Below, in pieces: positions 9,704 to 18,844 of a stretch of 64,000 nucleotides of DNA; within the stretch, counting starts at the first letter, position 1, and every line of letters starts with the position of its first letter. The stretch is from assembly GCF_001906925.1 (NCBI RefSeq), contig NZ_MRWQ01000014.1, forward strand, positions 55,461-119,460, in the 5' to 3' direction. The position numbers were made by a program, and so were the translations under genes. The stretch is from Domibacillus mangrovi (GTDB taxonomy: Bacteria > Bacillota > Bacilli > Bacillales > Domibacillaceae). The notes under the pieces were generated by a model, which was not told the DNA's origin, made no database searches, and worked only from the letters and a program-made list of their open reading frames with translations.

Positions 9704-10804
9704 TTGCACCGGGCCATATTCACGCTTTTGTTCTTTTTCGTCCAGCTCATTATAAAGTCACCGATGTTTCGCGGCAGCCGTATTGATGCGTCATATGGCG
9801 CGATGGTTATGGCAATTGGTATTTTCCTTATCGGTGTCGCACCTCAATTTGACATCCCATTTGTTATTACAGCTTATGTTGTTGATTTTTCACTTTTTGC
9901 TACATGGCTGTTCCTTATCGCGTCATTTATGGGAGCCGCGTTTAAGGGCGTATTTAGAAAACGTTATTTAATGCACCCGGTTCAAAGCTTCGCAGTCGGG
10001 ACATGGGTTGCCGCTACGTCTATTTTATGTCTCGTTCTGTATCATCAATATCCTTTCTCCCAAAAAATCCTTTTCACAGTAGCCTTATTAAATACTGGAT
10101 TATGGGCTTTTTACTTATTTTTATGCATCAAAAGCTATAAAGTTATTTTTTCAGCAAAATACTATGAGCGTATACATGGTATCGTTTTTCTATCGACTGT
10201 CAGCACTCAGTCACTCATTATCGTGTTTAATACCTTATTTGATCATCCTCTTTTACCGTACATAAGCCTAGTTGCGATTTTTATTGGCCTCACACTGTAT
10301 TTTATCAATTTTGCTTTAATGATGATTCGCTTGAGATCCTTTCAACAGCATCAGCTATCAGATGGATGGAAAAATACAAATTGCATTGTTCACGGTGCAA
10401 TGTCGATTACGGGTCTGGCATCGATTACATCTGGTGCAATCCCACCCAGTGTCATCTTTCTTATGTGGATCTGGGCCGCTGCTCTCTTTGTTATCATCGA
10501 AGGCATTGAGCTTTGGCGATTGGCTGCACGTTTAAATAAATACACGCTTAATGAGGCAATTGGACGTTACCACGTTTCCCAATGGGCCCGCAACTTCACA
10601 TTCGGAACTTTTTATATCTTCACATTGACTATCGACTTATCTCGATATCACTCGGCTCTTTTGCACATTCAACATATCGTTGTTGAATCGGGTGTGCACG
10701 TGCTGATCAGCCTTCTCTTGATTGAAACATTTCTCTTTTTCAAAGATGTGATGCCTTGGCAGGAAAGCCTGGAGCATGTTGTTCAAAAAAGACGTGCTTC
10801 ATAA
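9704..10804 (+). CDS. Polytopic membrane protein, possibly SLAC1/TDT family
   Basis: About 366 residues with roughly ten hydrophobic segments and short loops. The segments around SFAVGTWVAATSIL and IVHGAMSITGLASI resemble the tellurite-resistance/dicarboxylate transporter (TDT/SLAC1) family, but I am not sure of this. The start is one of the TTG codons at 9701/9704; aaaggagg at 9688-9695 is too close to the GTG at 9698. It is followed within 70 bp by the longest repeat copy (B). Confidence 0.55.
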   Translation: MHRAIFTLLFFFVQLIIKSPMFRGSRIDASYGAMVMAIGIFLIGVAPQFDIPFVITAYVVDFSLFATWLFLIASFMGAAFKGVFRKRYLMHPVQSFAVGTWVAATSILCLVLYHQYPFSQKILFTVALLNTGLWAFYLFLCIKSYKVIFSAKYYERIHGIVFLSTVSTQSLIIVFNTLFDHPLLPYISLVAIFIGLTLYFINFALMMIRLRSFQQHQLSDGWKNTNCIVHGAMSITGLASITSGAIPPSVIFLMWIWAAALFVIIEGIELWRLAARLNKYTLNEAIGRYHVSQWARNFTFGTFYIFTLTIDLSRYHSALLHIQHIVVESGVHVLISLLLIETFLFFKDVMPWQESLEHVVQKRRAS

Positions 10805-10871
10805 TGATTGTTGCGTTTATTGTCTTTATCATTGTAAAAATATTAGTTTATAACTCTACTATTAATCTGTG

Positions 10872-11158
10872 ATAAAGTGAAACTTCATTCAGTGGGGGTT
10901 AGGTTCACACGATGTGAATCATGCAGACGTTGTCACAGGACGTGACGTTCTTAGTCTGCCTTCCTCTTAGCCCCCACTGAATAAAAAAAGAACTCAGGTA
11001 AAGAGCACCGCATCCTGCGGCAATACCTGAGTGACCGGCTTCAGCCGGCCCGAACCAATCGGAATCGGGCTTTTACGGGCAGTTGATCCCCCGCTTATCC
11101 TCCTTTTCTTTTCGACGGCTTGAAGCGGGGGTCTTACTGCCCGTTAATGCGGGATAAA
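10872..11158 (+). repeat. bcr1-like hairpin repeat, copy B (complete long form)
   Basis: Best-preserved long copy, 287 bp from ATAAA to ATAAA. Modules in order: stem 1 (attcagtggggg with cccccactgaat); inside its loop ttcaca-cga-tgtgaa and nested gcagac/gtctgc around gtcac/gtgac; stem 2 actcaggta/tacctgagt with inner ccgca/tgcgg; stem 3 ccggc-ttca-gccgg; stem 4 cccg/cggg around aaccaat (here with a 6-bp insertion); stem 5 cgggcagt/actgcccg continuing into tccccgctt and aagcgggg after an internal loop; then aatgcgggATAAA. No ORF. It looks like a non-autonomous mobile element or structured RNA. Confidence 0.93.
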
Positions 11159-11266
11159 ACAATAATGGATCATTTTACATGTTCATTTTTGCACTCATTT
11201 ATTACCAATTCACGTGAAATTCCGAATCGTTTTCGGTACAATGAAAGCAGAATGGAGAGTGAATAA

Positions 11267-12373
11267 TTGAAAAGATTAATCCAACTTATATTGCTGCTAG
11301 TCATTGTTTATAATACACGGCCTCTTTGGGATGAATTCGTAGAGCCTTATGTTGATTTATCATTTATGGATGTGATCGGGGAGCAAGTAGAAACCGTTCG
11401 GGAAAGCCCCATTGTAATTGAAGGGGTCAACACAGTGATGGGCAAAGTCGAAAGCTGGGTTGGGGCTGGAGCCAAATCTGTTGTTCAAGTTGACAAACCA
11501 GCGCTTACGACACCGGATTCACAGACATTTTCTATCTACAATGTACAGATTGGAGATGCACGAGCAGACGTCGAGCAAGAAATCGGCATGCCAAAACGCC
11601 ATTCGCAAAATGAATATGGCACAGACTGGTATGCCTATCATGAAAATTACCAACACTTTATGATGGTGTCCTACGATGAAAATGATCAGGTAAATGGTCT
11701 ATACACGAGCCATGATTTAATCTCATCTACTGTTGGTATTGCGCTGAATACGCCAAAGGAAACCGTTCGAGCGAAATTAGGTGAGCCAATGGATAAACTG
11801 CGTAAAGAATTAACGTATTATATTTTGAATGAAACGGGCGAGCATGATTACTTCCAGCTTGATGATAATTACGTGACCGTTTTTTATGATATTCATGAAA
11901 ACAACACGGTGACCGCCATTCAAATTATTGATAAAGATTTGGAAACAGCGAAAGGTTCAATGTATGCAGATGAAAGTGATTCTTTAAAAGAAGGTTTTGA
12001 ATATCAGCTGTTTGATCTGACGAATGCTGGGCGCGTTACGCACGGATTATCAGTCTTAACATGGGATGATCACGTAAGAGAGACAGCTCGTGATCACAGT
12101 CTTGATATGGCGAAGAATAACTATTTTGACCATACAAATTTAAAGGGCAAATCGCCTTTTGACAGGATGGAAGACGATGGGATTCACTTTATGGCCGCTG
12201 GAGAAAATTTGGCTTACGGACAGTACAGCAGTGTTTTTGCCCATGAAGGATTAATGAATTCAGCCGGTCATCGGAAAAATATTTTAAGTGATGATTTTGG
12301 CTATTTAGGTGTCGGTGTGGCATTCAATGAAGAGTCACAACCGTACTATACAGAGAATTTTTTCGATAATTGA
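11267..12373 (+). CDS. ylbC: YlbC-like CAP-domain protein
   Basis: 368-residue secreted or membrane-anchored protein. It has an N-terminal hydrophobic segment (about residues 4-16), a central region of two related CAP-associated units (about 90-230, each with an IG-x-x...E-I/L-G-x-P pattern), and a C-terminal CAP/SCP domain (about 245-368) with HSLDMAKNNYFDHTN, GENLAYG and HRKNIL. It matches YlbC of B. subtilis in architecture and length; the biochemical role is unknown. The TTG start at 11267 follows ggagag. A small ctctcactg/cagtgggag hairpin follows at 12376-12400. Confidence 0.85.
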   Translation: MKRLIQLILLLVIVYNTRPLWDEFVEPYVDLSFMDVIGEQVETVRESPIVIEGVNTVMGKVESWVGAGAKSVVQVDKPALTTPDSQTFSIYNVQIGDARADVEQEIGMPKRHSQNEYGTDWYAYHENYQHFMMVSYDENDQVNGLYTSHDLISSTVGIALNTPKETVRAKLGEPMDKLRKELTYYILNETGEHDYFQLDDNYVTVFYDIHENNTVTAIQIIDKDLETAKGSMYADESDSLKEGFEYQLFDLTNAGRVTHGLSVLTWDDHVRETARDHSLDMAKNNYFDHTNLKGKSPFDRMEDDGIHFMAAGENLAYGQYSSVFAHEGLMNSAGHRKNILSDDFGYLGVGVAFNEESQPYYTENFFDN

Positions 12374-12486
12374 ACTCTCACTGCTTTATGCAGTGGGAGA
12401 TTTATATGTATGATTGACGGCTATTGTGTGCAAATCCGGCCCGTTGTGTACGCTCTTATCGGTTAGTGGCCTTTCCCATACACACC

Positions 12487-12518
12487 AAAAAGGCAATCTC
12501 AGAAGAGATTGCCTTTTT
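12487..12518 (-). terminator. Terminator of the cold-shock gene
   Basis: Perfect stem aaaaaggcaatctc/gagattgccttttt with an agaa loop. Confidence 0.9.
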
Positions 12519-12533
12519 ACGAAGTCTATATGA

Positions 12534-12734
12534 TTATGCTTTTTGTACGTTAGTTGCTTGTGGTCCACGTTGGCCTTGTTCAACTTCAAACGTAACTTCT
12601 TGACCTTCGTCTAAAGATTTGTAGCCTTCGCCTTGAATAGCTGAGAAGTGAACGAATACATCGTCTCCAGCTTCGCGCTCGATGAAACCGAAACCTTTTT
12701 CTGCGTTAAACCATTTTACTTTACCTTGTTCCAT
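12534..12734 (-). CDS. Cold-shock protein (CspA family)
   Basis: 66-residue single-stranded nucleic-acid-binding protein acting as an RNA chaperone, especially after cold shock. It shows both RNA-binding motifs, KGFGFI and VFVHFS, and the start [11 protein letters not shown]. It is closest in pattern to CspB/CspD of B. subtilis. A longer in-frame reading upstream is not coding-like; the ATG at 12734 begins the conserved domain. The roughly 300 bp upstream (12735-13053) holds no gene and probably the long 5' leader typical of csp genes. Confidence 0.95.
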   Translation of the reverse strand: MEQGKVKWFNAEKGFGFIEREAGDDVFVHFSAIQGEGYKSLDEGQEVTFEVEQGQRGPQATNVQKA

Positions 12735-13053
12735 GTTATGTTGCCTCCCGATGTGCGATGTGCACAATATAATACTATTCCTGCTCAAAGCAATATCAAG
12801 ACAATAAGCTTTACAGCACTTGTACTTTTCGAACAAAAATAATTCCTATTTAGAATAACATCTTTAAATATAATAAGCAAGTTATTATAAGTAATTTTTT
12901 CACTCTACAAATGACATATAGAAAAGCCCCCTCAACGACTGAGACAGCTCATCTATTAAAAGCTTAACATACTGCTCTTTTACTGTTTTAATGCTAGCAT
13001 CAATACTTTTTTATTGACGCGTTAATGTATCAAAATAAGACGGTTATTTAAAC

Positions 13054-13626
13054 TTATTGTTGCACACCAACGGTAGCATTCATTTTGTTATAAAATTCGA
13101 TAAAGTTTTTAACTACTGAATCTAAGAATTCAACTGTACCATTATCAGTTAGTTCGCCAATCTCATTTACTTTTTCATGAACAGAACCAATATATACTTC
13201 ATTACCTGGTAGTAAAACAGGAGCTAAGGCTGGGTTTGATAAGATTTCTCTTAAGTGGATTTGAGCACGAACACTTCCTAATACACCCATAGAAGAACCT
13301 ATGATAAATGCAGGTTTGTCTTTAATTTTGAAATCGCCGCCACGAGATAACCAGTCGATTGCATTTTTCATTGTGCCTGGAATGGAGAAGTTATACTCAG
13401 GGACCGCAAATAACACAGCATCTGAATCTTTCACATCAGCTTTAAATTTTTTTACGTTTGCTGGTGGATTGTTTTCTATATCAACTGAAAAATTTTCAAC
13501 GTCGTTAATAAATACAGGAGTAATGTCTAATTGATCTGCATAACGTTTTTTCATATGTTCAACTATTTTCAAATTGAATGAAGTTGAACTTGTACTACCG
13601 ATAATTGCTTTCACTTTAATTGTCAT
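13054..13626 (-). CDS. NADPH-dependent FMN reductase family protein
   Basis: 190-residue flavodoxin-fold oxidoreductase. FMN-phosphate loop near the start (GSTSSTSFN), and the family signature PEYNFSIPGTMKNAIDWLSR at about 75-95 with the following KPAFIIGSS. Related proteins reduce quinones, azo dyes or chromate, or supply reduced FMN; the true substrate cannot be told. The nearby FMNH2-dependent SsuD could use reduced flavin, but they are separate transcription units. The ATG at 13626 follows aaggggtt. Confidence 0.88.
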   Translation of the reverse strand: MTIKVKAIIGSTSSTSFNLKIVEHMKKRYADQLDITPVFINDVENFSVDIENNPPANVKKFKADVKDSDAVLFAVPEYNFSIPGTMKNAIDWLSRGGDFKIKDKPAFIIGSSMGVLGSVRAQIHLREILSNPALAPVLLPGNEVYIGSVHEKVNEIGELTDNGTVEFLDSVVKNFIEFYNKMNATVGVQQ

Positions 13627-13825
13627 AACGGTAAAACCCCTTTTACATATAATGAATATCTTATTGTGTAACTTATTTTGTCCTGACTTTTTCTAAGCAA
13701 TTCATATGATAATTCACACATTTACCACAACTAATCCTTATTCTAAATTATTCTTCTAATTTGCAAGTTTTCTCTTTGTAACTGCTTTCCTACAATGGTG
13801 CTGGCTTCTTTGGATTTGTTCAATT

Positions 13826-13861
13826 AGAAAAGCCCCCAATCTTTCGAAAAGATAGAGAGCT
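13826..13861 (-). terminator. Terminator after the sulfur-scavenging cluster
   Basis: On the minus strand agctctctatcttt pairs with aaagattgggggct (several G-U pairs) and is followed by tttt. Confidence 0.65.
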
Positions 13862-13897
13862 TTCAGTCATCTGATCAGCTACTTATATTTTTTCTAA

Positions 13898-15085
13898 TTA
13901 AGAATAACCACTCGGTATTGGGTACTCCCCAGTTAATACCCAATGTCCAATATTTTTCCTTTTGTATTCAATTGGGTTGTGGAGAGAATGAGTCCGAACG
14001 TTCCGCCAAAATCGATCAAAATTATTTTTTCTTGTCGCGGACCGGGCCCCCATGACCTCAAACATACTGCTTGTAAGATCAAGAGCAACCTTTGTTCCAA
14101 ACGCGTTGGCTGCGCCCGTAAAAATAATCGTTTCCCCGCGTTCTTCTTCCGTTAAGTTCCGGTCCTTTGCCCAAGCTTCATCCACCTTTTTCCCGGCATG
14201 TTCCACTAATTGAACCGCTGCCTGCATATCGATCCAAAAGTCACCATATCGGCGTTGAATAAACGGATCATCAATGGCTTTTTCATAATCAGACATAAAC
14301 CAAGGTCGTGATTTTTTGAGTGTGTATTCGCGTGCTTCTGCTAATGCTCCCTCAGCACTTCCGACAAATACATTCGCTAAAACAATTTGTGAGATGATGG
14401 CATCAAATGTAGTGAAAGGTACCTCGTTCGATGCCGAATCATCAAAAATTTCGTCTGCTTCTACTACTACATTTTCAAAGGTGACAGATCCACTGTCTGT
14501 TTGCCTTTGACCCATTCCATCCCAATCATCATTTACTGTTATACCTGCTCTATTCGTTGGAATAACGCCTACATACGCGTTTTTATCTCCTGGATTTTCC
14601 ACCCATGAAATTAACAAACGATCGGAATCCTGGGCACCCGTGCTAAACGTATTGTAGCCATTGATAATAAATTGATTGCCCTTCTTTCTCCCAACTAAAG
14701 TAGGTTCAATTGGATTATACGAATTTCCCCAAAACCAATTATTTTTGGCGGATTGTGTATAATAATATTTTTTCTGTTTTTCAGAGCCTTCGACATGCGG
14801 ATTTGTTAAATGTAAGAAATGATAGCCATATAAATGAGCAAGAGCTGCATCCGCTTTCGCCAACTCACGAACAATTCGAAGAACGACTGACCAAGGTTGG
14901 CCTTCACCGCCATACTCAGTAGGAATTAAAATTGTCAGCAATCCGCTTTCCCTTATAGCATCCCGTTGTTTTTTAGCTGTACCACCGATCTTATCTCGTT
15001 CTGCTGCGTCCTTTGCGAAGTCTTTAGCTAATAAAACGGCCGTTTGCAAAAAAGCGCTTGGATCATTTCCAATCTCTTTTTTCAT
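13898..15085 (-). CDS. Acyl-CoA-dehydrogenase-fold flavoprotein (DszC/SfnB-like)
   Basis: 395-residue flavoprotein of the acyl-CoA dehydrogenase superfamily, in the branch with DszC and SfnB monooxygenases used in organosulfur breakdown. It has the N-terminal helical domain with IPTEYGGEG, the middle beta domain with NGYNTFSTGAQDSDRLLIS and DWDGMGQRQTDSGS, and a C-terminal helical domain with RFWRNVRTHSLHNP. It lacks an obvious acyl-CoA catalytic Glu context, as expected for this branch. The start at 15085 follows gagggga. It lies downstream of ssuD, which supports a sulfur-source role. Confidence 0.82.
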   Translation of the reverse strand: MKKEIGNDPSAFLQTAVLLAKDFAKDAAERDKIGGTAKKQRDAIRESGLLTILIPTEYGGEGQPWSVVLRIVRELAKADAALAHLYGYHFLHLTNPHVEGSEKQKKYYYTQSAKNNWFWGNSYNPIEPTLVGRKKGNQFIINGYNTFSTGAQDSDRLLISWVENPGDKNAYVGVIPTNRAGITVNDDWDGMGQRQTDSGSVTFENVVVEADEIFDDSASNEVPFTTFDAIISQIVLANVFVGSAEGALAEAREYTLKKSRPWFMSDYEKAIDDPFIQRRYGDFWIDMQAAVQLVEHAGKKVDEAWAKDRNLTEEERGETIIFTGAANAFGTKVALDLTSSMFEVMGARSATRKNNFDRFWRNVRTHSLHNPIEYKRKNIGHWVLTGEYPIPSGYS

Positions 15086-15115
15086 AATTTCCCCTCTTTC
15101 ATGTAATTTTGGTGG

Positions 15116-15196
15116 TTAACCCCCTTGGATTTCAGCCGTTGCCATTTCACCAAAAGGACTAAGAAAGGGCACTTCATCAGTATGAATATGCTTTCC
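15116..15196 (-). pseudogene. C-terminal remnant of a second SsuD-like gene
   Basis: A 26-codon frame ending in TAA at 15116-15118 reads ...VPFLSPFGEMATAEIQGG. This matches the C-terminus of the intact SsuD next door ([13 protein letters not shown]) at SPFGEM. An in-frame stop lies just upstream, so only the tail survives. It sits 30 bp before the flavoprotein gene, suggesting that a second ssuD once preceded it. Confidence 0.6.
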
Positions 15197-15388
15197 TTAA
15201 AGTATGATTATTTATTTGAAAGTGTCCTTACATCTTTCAAAATTGTGTTCTATCCAAACTAATTTGCAGACATGGAAACTACTCAAATCGTATGTGGAAA
15301 ATTATATATGTTAGATATATCATCAAAAAAGGAGAAGGAGAGGAAGTGGAATAGTTTGGATAATGTTTTAATTATTATATTCTTTTCT

Positions 15389-16510
15389 TTACGTTTGTTT
15401 TTTTACAATCATTTCGCCAAACGGGCTCATATATGTTCGCTCATTTGGATCCTTCTTTTTATTCAAGGACAGTTTCGGAAAAAGAAGCTCTGCTGTCCGG
15501 TAGGCTTCTTCGAGATGAGGGTAGCCTGATAAAATAAACGTGTCAATACCAAGATCTGCATACTCTTTCATTCGCACTGCCACTGTATCCGGATCGCCGA
15601 CAATAGCTGTACCTGCCCCTCCCCGAACAAGTCCAACACCTGCCCATAAATTCGGACTGATTTCTAATTTAGACCGATCTCCGTTATGAAGCTGACTCAT
15701 TCGCTTTTGTCCTTCAGAGTCCATTCGAGCAAATACTCTTCTGGCAGAGGCAATGGCCTCATCATCAACATGTTTGATTAACTCTTCCGCTGCTTCCCAG
15801 GCAGCTTCTTCTGTCTCTCTCACGATAACGTGAAGTCGAATGCCAAATTTTATTTTTTTACCCGTTTGTTTTGCAAGTTTCCTTACTTTTATTATTTTTT
15901 CTTTCACCTGAACGGGAGGCTCTCCCCATGTTAAATAAACATCAATATGATCCGCCGCTACTTTCATTGCTGCGGGAGATGAACCGCCAAAATAAAGCGG
16001 CGGATATGGATTTTGGACAGATGGATAAAGCACGGTGCCATTTTTAATTTGAATGTGTTCTCCCCGAAGAGTGACCACTTCCTCTTGCAGCAGTTTTCGC
16101 CACACATTTAAAAATTCATCCGTTAGTTCATATCGTTCATCATGGTTTAAAAATAAGCCTTCCCCGGCTAATTCAACCGGATCTCCGCCTGCTACAACAT
16201 TCACAAGCAGTCTTCCTTGCGAAAAGCGGTCAAGCGTTGACGCCATACGGGCAGCCACAACGGGTGACATAAGGCCCGGTCTGACCGCCACAAGAAATTT
16301 TACATTTTTCGTAACAGGAACAAGCGTTGAAGCAACAATCCAAGCATCTTCACATGATTTCCCCGTTGGAATCAATACGCCGTCATATCCTAAATCATCA
16401 ACCGCCTGCGCAATTTGCTTGCAATACGCATAGCTCGCAGCCCTTGCACCCTCTCCGCTGCCTAAATAACGGCCATCTCCATTGGTAGGAATAAACCAAA
16501 ACACTTCCAT
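15389..16510 (-). CDS. ssuD: FMNH2-dependent alkanesulfonate monooxygenase
   Basis: Releases sulfite from aliphatic sulfonates using FMNH2 and O2 during sulfur limitation. 373 residues of the bacterial luciferase-like (LLM) family, with [15 protein letters not shown] at the N-terminus, [18 protein letters not shown] near 45-60, [24 protein letters not shown] and [15 protein letters not shown]. The ATG at 16510 is chosen; a GTG at 16522 is in frame but abuts ggaagg. No sulfonate ABC transporter is adjacent. Repeat copy C lies immediately upstream. Confidence 0.93.
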   Translation of the reverse strand: MEVFWFIPTNGDGRYLGSGEGARAASYAYCKQIAQAVDDLGYDGVLIPTGKSCEDAWIVASTLVPVTKNVKFLVAVRPGLMSPVVAARMASTLDRFSQGRLLVNVVAGGDPVELAGEGLFLNHDERYELTDEFLNVWRKLLQEEVVTLRGEHIQIKNGTVLYPSVQNPYPPLYFGGSSPAAMKVAADHIDVYLTWGEPPVQVKEKIIKVRKLAKQTGKKIKFGIRLHVIVRETEEAAWEAAEELIKHVDDEAIASARRVFARMDSEGQKRMSQLHNGDRSKLEISPNLWAGVGLVRGGAGTAIVGDPDTVAVRMKEYADLGIDTFILSGYPHLEEAYRTAELLFPKLSLNKKKDPNERTYMSPFGEMIVKKQT

Positions 16511-16542
16511 AATCCATAACACCCTTCCAAGCGTTCACTATT

Positions 16543-16759
16543 TTTATTACAGATTAACGGGCAGTAAAACCCCACTTCAAGACTCAGGAGAATCTATGGA
16601 GGATAAGTCGGGGATCAACTGTCCGTAAAAGCCCGATTGGTTCGGGCCGGCTGAAGCCGGTCACTCAGGTAATGCCGCAGGACGCGGCGTTCTTTACCTG
16701 AGTTCTTTTTTATTTCATGGGGGATAACCCCCCCCCCATGGATGGAAGTTTCACTTTAT
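16543..16759 (-). repeat. bcr1-like hairpin repeat, copy C (long form, minus)
   Basis: 217 bp, ATAAA at both ends on the minus strand. Stem 1 is catggggg (16716-16723) with cccccatg (16733-16740), again paired but unlike the other copies. It carries the actcaggta/tacctgagt and ccggc-ttca-gccgg modules. It lies between two genes of the sulfur cluster. Confidence 0.9.
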
Positions 16760-17940
16760 GAATATGGCGTAATTTCAGGCAACTGATCGTTTAAAACAAA
16801 GTCCCCGATATCACGTAGTTTGTATTCAATCGGATCATGCAATGTAAGTGTTCGAATATTTCTCCAGTATCGGTCAAATCGATATTTTGCCGATACAGAC
16901 TTTGCGCCCATTACATCAAAGATCCGATTCGTTACTTCTAAAGCTGTCCTCGCTGTCATGACTTTTGCCGTTGCGATCGCAATACTGCATTCTCCGCGTT
17001 CTTGTTCCGTCAAAGACCATTCTTTCTCCCACGCAGCCTGCAAGGCATCAACTGCTTTTTCAGCAAGGGCAGCCGATGCGTTCAGCTGTACATATAAATC
17101 ACCATATTGGCGCACTGTATATGGATCGTGGGCAGCTTCAGCGGCATCCGATGTAGGCCATGCACGACTGCTATGTTTCGTATAATGTTTCGCTTCTTCC
17201 AATGCTCCTTCTGCCATTCCAAGAAGAACATGAACAAGAATCATTTGAGCGATATGTGTACGTATTGTGGGAAATACACTGTCTGGATACTGAAGATGAT
17301 GTTTTAGAATCTCTGTCTCTTTTAATTGAACATCTTGAAAGCGGACTGTCCCGCTATCTGTTTGACGTTGACCGAAACCGTCCCAATCACCTTTTGCAGC
17401 AACGCCTTTCCTACCCGTTGGAATGACGGCCAAAACAGTTTGATTACTTTCGACATTCTTGGCAGAAATAAGGAGTCGATCGGAATCGGTTGCACCTGAA
17501 CAAAAACTTTTCTCTCCTTGAAGCAGCCATGCCTCATCTGCCTGTTTGATCATTAAACGACCATCATGAGGGTTGTATGCATTTCCCCAGAACAAGTTTT
17601 TTTCTGCCGTTTCTTTATAAAGGAATTCTTTCTGCCGCTGGGAGCCAAATAATTGCGTAGAAACAAGGCATAAAAAATGATAGCCAAATATATGTGCGAT
17701 TGATCCGTCAACCCGGGCAAATTCACGGGTAATCCGAAAAATGGTTTTCCAATTTTCACCGTAACCACCGAACTCTGTTGGGATAATAAGAGCCAAAAGC
17801 CCGCTTTCACGAATAAGATCTCGCTCTTTTTTTGCCGTCCCGCCCCGTTTATCACGTTCGACAGCTGTTTGATCAAACGCTGCTATGAGTATTTTTGTTT
17901 TTTCTATATACGTGCTATTGATTTTTTTCGCTATATTCAT
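16756..17940 (-). CDS. Acyl-CoA-dehydrogenase-fold flavoprotein (DszC/SfnB-like), paralogue
   Basis: About 394 residues and a clear paralogue of the 13898 gene, with the same motifs: IPTEFGGYGENW, SFCSGATDSDRLLIS, DWDGFGQRQTDSGT and RYWRNIRTLTLHDPIEYKLRDIG. Probably an FMN/FAD-dependent monooxygenase for an organosulfur compound. Start among ATGs at 17943/17940 next to ggagg. Its stop codon TAA lies within the ATAAA end of repeat copy C, so the element sits at the gene end and separates it from ssuD in the probable operon. Confidence 0.8.
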   Translation of the reverse strand: MNIAKKINSTYIEKTKILIAAFDQTAVERDKRGGTAKKERDLIRESGLLALIIPTEFGGYGENWKTIFRITREFARVDGSIAHIFGYHFLCLVSTQLFGSQRQKEFLYKETAEKNLFWGNAYNPHDGRLMIKQADEAWLLQGEKSFCSGATDSDRLLISAKNVESNQTVLAVIPTGRKGVAAKGDWDGFGQRQTDSGTVRFQDVQLKETEILKHHLQYPDSVFPTIRTHIAQMILVHVLLGMAEGALEEAKHYTKHSSRAWPTSDAAEAAHDPYTVRQYGDLYVQLNASAALAEKAVDALQAAWEKEWSLTEQERGECSIAIATAKVMTARTALEVTNRIFDVMGAKSVSAKYRFDRYWRNIRTLTLHDPIEYKLRDIGDFVLNDQLPEITPYS

Positions 17941-17949
17941 CATCCTCCA

Positions 17950-18262
17950 TCCGTGAGGTTTATATAATATACGCTTCATTTTCTTTTTCTTGTATAAATT
18001 TATAAAGTTTGTTGAACGGTACTATCTATTAAAATCGCACGTTCAAAAAATGAAGATCTTCACCTCGTTTTTGAATTCCTGTAAAATGAAAGGCTTCGTC
18101 TGAATAATGAATGTTCTAGTTCATTTTCAACAGAAAAAAACCTCCTATTCACTACAGGAACATTTCCCGATGAGTAAGAAGTCTATTGTTGTCCAAATTT
18201 TCATAAAATTATTTCTAAAAAAATGAAAAACAAGAATGCTTTACCGCTTTCCGAAACAGGCA
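17950..18262. other. Intergenic stretch, no gene seen
   Basis: AT-rich, holding the promoter of the flavoprotein gene and the 3' side of the half-MFS gene. A weak tcct/agga hairpin before a T run near 18135-18165 (minus) may be its terminator. Confidence 0.4.
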
Positions 18263-18844
18263 TTATATATCGGCAGTCCTTTTCTGCTCTGAGATCTGTT
18301 TAACCTTTTCACTATGATTATTTTTCCATAACACGATTCCACTCACAACGTACAGAAGAGAAGCTATATAAAAAATAGCACCAATTGTTAGAAAGTCAAC
18401 AAGATAGCCAGTTACGATAATGGCGATTGCAGCACCGAATGATGTCCAAAAATGATAGCGGCCAATCGTACCACCCGCTTTCACTTTCTCCACTTTGCGA
18501 GCAAGCGTCGTTTTTTCCGTATTTTTTTGTACAGCGCCGAGCACGCCCATCGTCATTTGCAAAATATACACTTGCCATACTTCTGTGACGATCGGGAATA
18601 ACAGAAGTATAACTGCCATTGCCAGCGAATAAAACAGCAGCAAGTTTTGATCACCTATGCGATCCGAAAGCTTGCCAATGAGAGGGTAAGAGAGCGCCGA
18701 TGTAAGCGCAAAAAGACCGTACGCCCAGCCAAATTGAGAATAGCTGTCCCCTACGTTTCGCAGCAGCAAAATATAAAAGGGAAAGATCATGCTGCTTGCC
18801 ATAAAAATAATACTTTGTGACAGAATAAACCGCTGATATGTCAT
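18263..18844 (-). CDS. Half-length MFS-type membrane protein
   Basis: 193 residues with about six transmembrane segments, matching only one half of a 12-segment MFS transporter. It carries the loop 2-3 motif GKLSDRIGD near residue 58. It begins in the overlap TAATG with the upstream FAD oxidase, so the two are translationally coupled. From memory, B. subtilis has a similar pair (YitY-YitZ), which suggests the half-length form is real rather than a truncation. Transport function is uncertain. Confidence 0.65.
   Translation of the reverse strand: MTYQRFILSQSIIFMASSMIFPFYILLLRNVGDSYSQFGWAYGLFALTSALSYPLIGKLSDRIGDQNLLLFYSLAMAVILLLFPIVTEVWQVYILQMTMGVLGAVQKNTEKTTLARKVEKVKAGGTIGRYHFWTSFGAAIAIIVTGYLVDFLTIGAIFYIASLLYVVSGIVLWKNNHSEKVKQISEQKRTADI

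Noticed and set aside
10872..11158. Repeat family as a CRISPR array or REP/BIME cluster
   Set aside because: Copies are dispersed singly over 52 kb, are 100-290 bp long and have no spacers, so neither description fits.
10872..11158. Repeat family as omega-RNA/HEARO or group II intron fragments
   Set aside because: The multi-hairpin layout brought these to mind, but there is no IscB/TnpB or reverse transcriptase gene nearby and no recognisable domain V; the ATAAA boundaries fit bcr1-type repeats better.
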